This document shows positions 1 to 6,168 of a stretch of 14,404 bases of DNA, piece after piece. Under the pieces are notes generated by a model that worked only from the letters and a program-made list of their open reading frames with translations, ran no database searches and was not told where the DNA came from. The position numbers were made by a program, and so were the translations under genes. The stretch comes from CAYUNT01 sp964446285 (lineage in GTDB: Bacteria > Sumerlaeota > Sumerlaeia > SLMS01 > CAYUNT01). The stretch is from contig CAYUNT010000115.1 of assembly GCA_964446285.1 (NCBI GenBank), positions 1-14,404 of the forward strand. Direction: 5' to 3'. The first letter of the stretch is position 1; each line of letters starts with the position of its first letter.

Positions 1-124
1 ACCCATTCACCAACACCCCTCCAGGGGGGACACCATGTACCTGTGTATTACCTCCTCCACGCGAACTTTCATTTGCGCCGAGGCGCGGCGATTGGTGGAA
101 TAAATAACTGGGAAGGGGCGGGAA

Positions 125-142
125 TGTGCGCACGCGCGCACA
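125..142. promoter_or_regulatory. GC-rich hairpin upstream of the DUF362 gene
   Basis: TGTGCGC (125-131) and GCGCACA (136-142) pair perfectly around a four-base loop, 20 bases before the Shine-Dalgarno site of the DUF362 gene. It could be a leader hairpin or a dyad operator. No convincing sigma-70 promoter was seen in 1-177. The sequence shows only the dyad; any regulatory role is a guess. Confidence 0.3.
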
Positions 143-177
143 CCGCGGGAAGGCAGATTGCAGAGGGAACTTGATTC

Positions 178-1527
178 ATGGCCAAAGCAAAAGTCGCGCT
201 TCTTCCGACCCGTCCGGCCACCGTGCGGGCGGATTATCATGAACTGCTCAACCTGGCGGGATACCAGGATGTGATCGCCAAAGACGCCGACACGGCGCTC
301 AAGGTCAATATCTCCTGGCATTTCTTTTTTCCGTCGAGCTCGACTACGCCCTGGCAACTCGATGGCGTTATCCGCGCCATGCTGACCGATGGCTATAAGA
401 AAGACCTGATTCACGCCTGCCACAATCGCACGGTGGTGATCGACTCGCATCTGGGCGAACGCGAAAACAAACAAGTCAATGTTGTGAACGCCCACGGCCT
501 GCGCAACGTCCACCTCTACGAGGGCGAGGAGTGGATCAACGTCAAGGACGCCGTCGGGGATTTGACTAAGAAGTTTCTGTGCCTCAATGAGGTGTATCCA
601 CAAGGTTTTTCCATTCCGAAGCGTTTCATCGGCGAAAACATCATCCACCTGCCCACGATCAAAACACACGTATTCACGACGACCACGGGGGCGATGAAAA
701 ATGCCTTTGGCGGCCTCCTGAACGAGCGCCGCCACTGGACGCACCCGGTGATCCACGAGACGCTGGTCGATCTGCTAATGATCCAGAAAAAAATCCATCG
801 CGGACTATTTGCCGTCATGGATGGCACATTTGCGGGCGATGGCCCCGGGCCGCGCTGCATGATTCCGCATGTAAAAAATGTGATTCTGGCTTCGGCGGAT
901 CAGGTGGCGATCGACGCGGCGGCCGCGCGCCTGATGGGTTTTGATCCGCTGAAGGACTGCAAATTTATCCGCTTGGCGCATGAGGCGGGGCTGGGCTGCG
1001 GCGACCCGCGCGACATCGAGATTGTGGGCGACGCCGCTCTGGCTTCGCGCGCAAATTGGAATTTCGATGGTCCTTACAAGCAGATGACCTTCGCCAGCCG
1101 GATGCAACATCTGATCTACTGGGGTCCGCTGAAGGGGCCGGTCGAGTGGTCGCTCAAAACCTGGATGGCGCCCTGGGCCTACATCGCCAGCGTGCTCTAT
1201 CACGACCTTTACTGGTATCCGCGGTTCAGCGCGCCGAAGATGAAAGAATGCCTCGAGAGCGAGTGGGGCCGCTTATTCCAGAATTGGGATGCGGTTCAAG
1301 CGCAGGCCACCGAACGCGGATTCCCCGAGGTCGGCAAAGATTCCCCGGATTTCTTGCGCAATTACTCGGCGATGCTCAAGCAGGGCATGAAGGTGCTCGG
1401 GACATGCGTTCGCGAGGCGCCCGAGGTCTCTGCGCACCGCCGCCGCAACGGCCATAATCGCAGCGCGTGCGCGGCATCGTGCTCTTGCGGCGGCGCGGCG
1501 GACAAGCGGCCTGGCGCAAAATCCTGA
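178..1527 (+). CDS. DUF362 family protein
   Basis: The 449-residue product matches the DUF362 family (PF04015), whose biochemical role is largely unknown; some relatives carry iron-sulfur domains. Family hallmarks visible here are IIHLPTIKTH (residues 155-164), GAMKNAFGGL (171-180), the aspartate-containing VMDGTFAGDGPGP (213-225), ILASADQVAIDAAAARLMG (236-254) and a Gly-rich GLGCGDPRDIEIVG (271-284). There is no ferredoxin-type four-cysteine cluster and no signal peptide, so a cytoplasmic location is likely. Residues 300-400 are an aromatic-rich extension without a recognised domain. The ATG at 178 is supported by AGAGGGA at 162-168, nine bases upstream. The last 30 residues or so (Arg/Cys/Ala-rich, including CAASCSCGG) look atypical, and another frame remains open to 1540, so the C-terminus may be frameshifted. 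The gene converges on the VWA/SUMF1 gene. Family membership is well supported; function is not known. Confidence 0.85.
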   Translation: MAKAKVALLPTRPATVRADYHELLNLAGYQDVIAKDADTALKVNISWHFFFPSSSTTPWQLDGVIRAMLTDGYKKDLIHACHNRTVVIDSHLGERENKQVNVVNAHGLRNVHLYEGEEWINVKDAVGDLTKKFLCLNEVYPQGFSIPKRFIGENIIHLPTIKTHVFTTTTGAMKNAFGGLLNERRHWTHPVIHETLVDLLMIQKKIHRGLFAVMDGTFAGDGPGPRCMIPHVKNVILASADQVAIDAAAARLMGFDPLKDCKFIRLAHEAGLGCGDPRDIEIVGDAALASRANWNFDGPYKQMTFASRMQHLIYWGPLKGPVEWSLKTWMAPWAYIASVLYHDLYWYPRFSAPKMKECLESEWGRLFQNWDAVQAQATERGFPEVGKDSPDFLRNYSAMLKQGMKVLGTCVREAPEVSAHRRRNGHNRSACAASCSCGGAADKRPGAKS

Positions 1528-1546
1528 AAGCGCCGAATGAATTAAC

Positions 1547-1569
1547 CACAAAGGCACAAAGACACAAAG
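1547..1569. repeat. CACAAAG triple tag between convergent genes
   Basis: Three copies of CACAAAG with an exact 8-base period (1547-1553, 1555-1561, 1563-1569) lie in the 58-base gap between the convergent DUF362 and VWA/SUMF1 genes. The left part, TTAACCACAAA (1542-1552), recurs identically at 6130-6140. From memory, similar purine-rich ACCACAAAG-type strings are scattered through intergenic DNA of many uncultivated bacteria. This is therefore probably a dispersed low-complexity tag and not a terminator, since it has no dyad. Confidence 0.45.
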
Positions 1570-1585
1570 AAGATCGAAGGATATT

Positions 1586-4573
1586 CTAGCGATCTGCCGC
1601 TAGGCGGAATCCCGCGCGGAAATACCGGATATTGGGCGAATCGAAGCTGCGATTGGCAGAGCGGCAATACATGGCTTCGTTCATATAGTATCCTCCGCGC
1701 ATTACGCGGAAAGGCGCCTGATCGGACACGCGCGCGCTTCCGTCCGTCGGAGCGCCATTATAGGAATTGAAATATGAATCCTCGCACCATTCATACAGGT
1801 TGCCGTGCATGTCATACAGACCGAAGGCATTGAGTTTTTTCAAAGCCACCGGGCTGCATCCTCCGCTTGGCCAGGCGCTTCCGCAATACCACATGAACAG
1901 GCTTCGTGTGCCGTCATTTTCGCAGTCGTCGCCGACACCGTCCGAATCGCCAAAACAGAATCGCGTTGTTGATCTTGCCCGGCAGGCGTATTCCCATTCC
2001 GCCTCGCTCGGCAGGCGGACCGTGAGCGGCCCTTGTCCGGAGGACTCGATATAGGCGTTAAGCGCCGCCACAAAGCTTTTCGCATCATCCCACGCCACGT
2101 AATAAACTGGATAATTTGCGCCTTTGCCGAGGTTTGTCGCGGGGGCCGCTGTTCCTCCCGGCCACATTCCCATCAGCGCATACCACTGGCCCTGCGTCAC
2201 CTCGGTGCGGCCCATATAGAAATTATAGCCGATCGCAACATCGTGAAGCGGGAGTTCATCCGGCTCTTGCGCAAAATCCGTGTTGGGAGAACCCATCCGG
2301 TAGGTTCCCGCGGGAATGCGCACGAGTTCGATGCTTTCTCCGCCCGGGAGGCTCACGATCACAGGCGGCTCGCCGATAATGGCCCAGACCGTTACTGTAT
2401 TGGCTGGGTTCGAGGTGTTGGTGAACGTAATGGGAACCCGGCGCGGAGTCATCTCGCCGGCCGAAATAGCAATCTGCGTGTTGTTGCCCGTCGCGCGCCA
2501 CGGCGACACCGTGATGCCGGAGTCGTTCCACGTAGAAGACCACGAGAGAACAAACCCTCCCATATTGGAAACAAGCAACGTGGCGCTTGGGTTTTCCTCA
2601 GTCAAATTGATGGAGGTTGGCGCCACGCTCAGAGACGGATCGGGCGGTTGCGCCCAGCCTTCAATTTCAAAAGACTGGCCTCCTGTCTGACTATAGATCG
2701 TGTTGTTGATGGCGACAAGTTGGAACAACTCGGCCGGCGCGTCCGAGGGAAGGCCATTGAAGTCAAATCGCAGAATCGGTCCCAGAGCGCCGTAAGGAAT
2801 GGATGTGGTGATGACTTGCGGATTGGGGCTGGCCAGATCAATGATGTAGTCATAGGGACTGCCGGCCACGGAACTCACTGTGGGTGCGGGCCAGTTGCCG
2901 CACAATCCTCCGCTTTCTGAGGAGACCTTGGACACAGTGAACGGATAAAAAGTGCTTACATAAAAGCTGAACTGGCGGACATTCTGGGGCACGTAGGACG
3001 CCCGCAAGAACACAGTGGCTGTTCCCTTGGCGCGGTTGATTGCATAGGCAGGAATGCGGAGTTTCCCATGCAGAATATCGCCCGAGTAGTCAGTGGGCCG
3101 GTAGTAAGTGCCGGTCGCGGAATCCGAAACTCCGCTCCAGGAGATGTCAAAAGTCGGGAGGAATGTTGTGGTGGACCTTCGCAGCGTGGCCCATCGCAGA
3201 ACATATTGTCCGCGCAGATCGCTGATGACATTCTGATACTGCACGGCAATATCGGCCACGCTGGACGCCTTGTAGTATTGCCCGCCTGTCGAGGTGGCAA
3301 GGTTCTGAAGGTTGGCGGGAGAAAGGTCCGCGCCAAAGCCGATGCAATAGATATGAATTCCCCGAATTGTGGCGTTGTTGGCCACTTGCGTTGGGGAATA
3401 GCGGCTCCCCGTGTCGCGTCCGTTCGAGAGGACGACGATAAACCGCTGTTCGTCTTTTGGGATGCCGGCGGGAAACTCGGTGACGGCCGCATATACGGCG
3501 TCCCAAACGCGAGGCAAATTGGGGGCCGGCTTGACAAATTCAGTCCAAATAGCGTCGATGCGGCCGCCCAGGTATTCCTTGTCGGTTGTGAACGCGGCCA
3601 CCTTGCCGGTAGTGGAGGGGTCCTTGTCCTCGCGGTGGAATTCGTAGATGGCTGTCAGGGCGTCTTCGTTGAGGCTGTTGATATAGGTTTTAGCGGATGC
3701 CTCCATAGTCTCCACGGCATCAGAGAGGCCATCGCCATCGGAATCGCCATTGGCCGCGATGTCAGCCGTGCTCTTTGAGTAATCGAGCACCAGGACGCTT
3801 TTCATCTGTTTGGCGCGCGGACCGGCGACAGCATACGCCGCGTCCGCCGGGACAATGGCTTGCCCGTCTTCTTTGGCCGATATGGACAACGCGCTGGGTG
3901 ACAGGATGACGGCGCGATCGTATTCGTTGCGCAGCGTCATTGTGTAATCCAGCAGATACGGCGCGGAGAAGCTTTCGACCAATCCCGTAATGTGCAAGGC
4001 GCTAATGGGCGTGGGCGAGATACTTGGCGTCGGCGAAGGCGAGGGAGAAGGCGACGGGCTTGGAGTTGGCGTGCGCGACGGAGTGGGAGTGCGGCTGGGC
4101 GTCGGGGAAGGAGTCGGCGAGAGCGAGGGAGTGGGCGAGAAACTTGGAGTCGGAACGGGCGTCGGAGTCAGAGAAGGCGTCGCGGCCGAAGTCGGACTCG
4201 GCGAGGGCGAGGGCGAAATGGAAGGCGAAGGACTGATAGAGGGTGTTGGAGAAGGCGTGCGGGTCGGTGAGGGCGTCGGGCTTTTGCTCGGCGTCGGCGA
4301 GGGCGACGGAGTGGGTGAAGGATAAGGAGTGCGCGTGGGAGTTGGCGACAACAGCCCATACAAACCCGTTACCACCCACGCATCATAGGAGTCAGGAGCG
4401 GCGTCGGCGGCGGCCTGTGCAGAGGCGCAGCAGGGCCAGGCGGCAAGGATGCTCGCAAGAAGAGCCAAAATTCCAAGCGACGCAGCGTGAAATCCCGCGA
4501 TGCTGCCGGGCGTGCGCCGTGAGAGAGGCGCGGCGTATGGCAAGAAATGGTTGAGCAAGGTCTGGATTTTCAC
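1586..4573 (-). CDS. Exported VWA-SUMF1 domain protein with Ser/Thr-Pro stalk
   Basis: The 995-residue product starts at GTG, preceded by AGGA with seven bases of spacing. Residues 1-55 are a long Sec-type signal peptide (hydrophobic core 31-48, probable cleavage after ASAQA). Residues 76-188 are almost pure Ser-Pro/Thr-Pro repeats, a likely extended wall-spanning or glycosylated stalk. Residues 258-460 form a von Willebrand factor A domain. Its metal-site motif DYSKS (264-268) is intact, and an EF-hand-like loop (277-288) follows directly. Residues 470-735 are beta-rich; 645-733 resemble an Ig-like or BACON-type module. Residues 745-993 are a formylglycine-generating-enzyme-type (SUMF1) domain, with IPAGTYRMGS, GRTEVTQGQWYALMG, LPSEAEWEYACR, FGLYDMHGNLYEWC and RVMRGGYYMNEAMYC. 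Of the two catalytic cysteines of true FGE, the first is Asn965 and only the second remains (Cys970). Sulfatase activation is therefore unlikely, and an extracellular binding or adhesion role is inferred. Confidence 0.88.
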   Translation of the reverse strand: MKIQTLLNHFLPYAAPLSRRTPGSIAGFHAASLGILALLASILAAWPCCASAQAAADAAPDSYDAWVVTGLYGLLSPTPTRTPYPSPTPSPSPTPSKSPTPSPTRTPSPTPSISPSPSISPSPSPSPTSAATPSLTPTPVPTPSFSPTPSLSPTPSPTPSRTPTPSRTPTPSPSPSPSPSPTPSISPTPISALHITGLVESFSAPYLLDYTMTLRNEYDRAVILSPSALSISAKEDGQAIVPADAAYAVAGPRAKQMKSVLVLDYSKSTADIAANGDSDGDGLSDAVETMEASAKTYINSLNEDALTAIYEFHREDKDPSTTGKVAAFTTDKEYLGGRIDAIWTEFVKPAPNLPRVWDAVYAAVTEFPAGIPKDEQRFIVVLSNGRDTGSRYSPTQVANNATIRGIHIYCIGFGADLSPANLQNLATSTGGQYYKASSVADIAVQYQNVISDLRGQYVLRWATLRRSTTTFLPTFDISWSGVSDSATGTYYRPTDYSGDILHGKLRIPAYAINRAKGTATVFLRASYVPQNVRQFSFYVSTFYPFTVSKVSSESGGLCGNWPAPTVSSVAGSPYDYIIDLASPNPQVITTSIPYGALGPILRFDFNGLPSDAPAELFQLVAINNTIYSQTGGQSFEIEGWAQPPDPSLSVAPTSINLTEENPSATLLVSNMGGFVLSWSSTWNDSGITVSPWRATGNNTQIAISAGEMTPRRVPITFTNTSNPANTVTVWAIIGEPPVIVSLPGGESIELVRIPAGTYRMGSPNTDFAQEPDELPLHDVAIGYNFYMGRTEVTQGQWYALMGMWPGGTAAPATNLGKGANYPVYYVAWDDAKSFVAALNAYIESSGQGPLTVRLPSEAEWEYACRARSTTRFCFGDSDGVGDDCENDGTRSLFMWYCGSAWPSGGCSPVALKKLNAFGLYDMHGNLYEWCEDSYFNSYNGAPTDGSARVSDQAPFRVMRGGYYMNEAMYCRSANRSFDSPNIRYFRAGFRLAADR
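4010..4348 (-). repeat. Low-complexity Ser-Pro/Thr-Pro coding repeat
   Basis: About 340 bases encode residues 76-188 of the VWA/SUMF1 protein as alternating Ser/Thr-Pro dipeptides. On the + strand this appears as irregular GGCGTNGGNGANGG-like hexamer/nonamer repetition. Imperfect repeats of this type can change length by slippage or recombination, which would vary the stalk length between strains. A shorter Pro/Thr linker appears in the glycoside-hydrolase-like protein at 12518-14161. Confidence 0.85.
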
Positions 4574-4617
4574 AATAAATCCTTTCCTGACGGCAAAACT
4601 CCTGCCGCCATTCGGCC

Positions 4618-4646
4618 ATTGTATGCGTTTTCCCTTATCCTGTGAT
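4618..4646 (-). promoter_or_regulatory. Candidate sigma-70 promoter for the VWA/SUMF1 gene
   Basis: On the minus strand TACAAT (4623-4618; five of six matches to the -10 consensus) is preceded by ATCACA (4646-4641; four of six to the -35 consensus) at a 17-base spacing. Transcription would start about 35 bases before the GTG codon. This is pattern matching only, and the organism's sigma-factor preferences are unknown. Confidence 0.35.
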
Positions 4647-4649
4647 GTA

Positions 4650-5340
4650 TGGCTGCCATAGGCTCCCCGATGCCCATGCGGCGGAAGTTGCTTTGGATGG
4701 TATTATTTAAAGTTCCAATCCCCCGGTAGAGCGGCGCGAGCAAGGCAACCCGGCCAAGCGCAGGTCGCGCCGACCTCCCCTTCTCCGCCTGTAATTGGAG
4801 AAGTCTGAGTATTCATCCCGCGCGGATAATTTCGTGTCCAGGCCGGGATGCTGCCAATTTGCGATTCCGAATGTCACCATGTTTTTCCGGGCGGAAAATC
4901 CGCTGAATTCGGATGGTGAAGTTGGGCGGAAACCATTAGGGGATTCGGTGGCAGGCGCCTATCCGCGCCCCGGAAGTCGCACCGATTGGCTTCGGGGTGA
5001 TCATTGCGCTGCGGGCCGCCGATTCAAGCGGAATCGGATACAAATAGCGAAAACTGCGTGTATTTTTCTTTTATCCTGACGGGTGGAATAGGGCGCATTA
5101 TGACACTGCTGCTGACTCAAGCCGCTTTTGCCCGAGCTTACGGGGGGTTGCCAGCTCATTGGCAATCGTGCCACACCACATCCGGCGGCATCCCAAGAAT
5201 TCGACTGGCATCTCGCGCGCCTTTGCTCCATCCTTGTTACGGCTCGGGGCGGCGAAGGCATTTTACCAAGGGCATGCGGCAGGCCGCTGGTTTGTTTTGG
5301 CGGCGCTGCGCGGTTGTCCCCGCCCACCGGATTTTCTCGT
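4650..5340. other. Gene-poor divergent intergenic stretch
   Basis: Nearly 700 bases between the divergent VWA/SUMF1 and ThiE-like genes hold no reading frame with recognisable protein features. The short open frames are rich in Arg/Gly/Pro and lack family motifs or good ribosome-binding sites. No thiamine-pyrophosphate riboswitch core (CTGAGA with a downstream ACCTGA) was found ahead of the ThiE-like gene, and no tRNA was seen. One imperfect hairpin is present: CCCCGGAAG at 4968-4976 pairs with CTTCGGGG at 4990-4997 with one bulged G. Confidence 0.5.
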
Positions 5341-5359
5341 TCCTTGCGGAGGATTTGTA

Positions 5360-5980
5360 ATGGAAGAACGGCATTTGCGGCTTGTGGTCATTACAGACCG
5401 GCATGTGGTCCGCAAGGAGCTTCTGGATGCGGCCGAAGCGGCTCTGGAGGGGGGCGCCACGGCGATCATGCTGCGGGAAAAGGACCTTTCGGGAGATGAT
5501 CTTTACCGGCTGGGGCGGACGCTGCGCGACCTGACGCGCCTTCGCGACGCCGCGCTCATCGTCAACGACCGCGCCGATCTCGCGCTGGCCATCGAGGCCG
5601 ACGCCGTGCATTTGGGCTGGCAGTCGCTTCCGCCCGAGGCGGTGCGGCGCGCCGTTGGCGGGAGGATGTGGATTGGCGTTTCGGCGCATAACCCAGCGGA
5701 AGCGCGCCGCGCGCTTGATGCAGGGGCTGAGTATCTGACGTATTCGCCCGTTTTCCAGACGCCATCAAAGGAGGGCGTGGTGCCAACCGTCGGCCTCGAT
5801 GGATTGCGCCAGGCGGCGGAGATGTTTGCCGCGCCGCTGGTGGCGCTGGGGGGGATCGCGCCGGAAAATGCCGCCGATTGCCTTCGCGCCGGAGCCGCTG
5901 GCGTGGCGGTGATCCGCGCCATCATGGCGGCGGACGATCCCCGCGCCGCCGCCCTCCAATTCCGCGAGGCGATGAAGTAA
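5360..5980 (+). CDS. thiE: Thiamine phosphate synthase / TenI family protein
   Basis: The 206-residue product is a TIM-barrel protein of the ThiE/TenI family. ThiE joins the pyrimidine (HMP-PP) and thiazole phosphate halves of thiamine in the cytoplasm; TenI relatives are thiazole tautomerases. Visible motifs are VVITDR (9-14), MLREKDL (37-43), LIVNDRADLA (66-75), VHLGWQSLPPE (83-93), GVSAHNPAE (106-114), PVFQTPSKEG (130-139), VALGGI (161-166) and GVAVIRAI (181-188). The ATG at 5360 is chosen over upstream in-frame starts because GGAGG lies at 5348-5352, seven bases away, and family homology begins here. In typical ThiE the motif is HxGQxD, and its Asp helps bind magnesium. Here it reads HLGWQS, with Ser89 in that place, while Asp70 of the other metal site is kept. 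The protein could therefore be TenI-like or an atypical ThiE. No other thiamine gene and no TPP riboswitch is nearby. Confidence 0.85.
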   Translation: MEERHLRLVVITDRHVVRKELLDAAEAALEGGATAIMLREKDLSGDDLYRLGRTLRDLTRLRDAALIVNDRADLALAIEADAVHLGWQSLPPEAVRRAVGGRMWIGVSAHNPAEARRALDAGAEYLTYSPVFQTPSKEGVVPTVGLDGLRQAAEMFAAPLVALGGIAPENAADCLRAGAAGVAVIRAIMAADDPRAAALQFREAMK

Positions 5981-6088
5981 TCCCAATCTATCTTCTTTTT
6001 AACCGTTATTTGCAGGCGCGCAAGGAGCGTCCGATTTTTCCCTCCCCAATGGAAACCATTGCATGGCGCGCTCCGCAGTGGTAACGCA

Positions 6089-6123
6089 ATGCCCGTAGGA
6101 GCGGGCATCGGAGGGAGTGCCCG
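6089..6123. repeat. Competing-hairpin REP-like element
   Basis: ATGCCCG (6089-6095) pairs perfectly with CGGGCAT (6102-6108) across a six-base loop. CGGGCA (6102-6107) can instead pair perfectly with TGCCCG (6118-6123). The middle strand is shared, so the two hairpins exclude each other. It sits in the 188-base gap between the ThiE-like and DEAD-box-related genes, 46 bases before the latter's start. It resembles repetitive extragenic palindromes, but a leader switch cannot be excluded. The 11-base TTAACCACAAA tag follows at 6130-6140. Confidence 0.45.
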
Positions 6124-6168
6124 AGAATTTTAACCACAAATGAGAGGGCCGCACGGTCCAGAGGTTTT

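Noticed and set aside
3990..4325. Gly/Val/Glu-rich open frame on the + strand
   Set aside because: It is the reverse reading of the Ser-Pro/Thr-Pro repeat and not an elastin-like gene.
4795..5079. 94-codon open frame on the + strand in the divergent gap
   Set aside because: No convincing ribosome-binding site, no family motif, and irregular composition; treated as chance.
5159..5359. In-frame N-terminal extension of the ThiE-like protein
   Set aside because: The 67 extra residues lack family similarity, and GGAGG sits exactly seven bases before the ATG at 5360.
4700..5359. TPP riboswitch before the ThiE-like gene
   Set aside because: Looked for the conserved CTGAGA and ACCTGA cores; neither is present in the expected arrangement.
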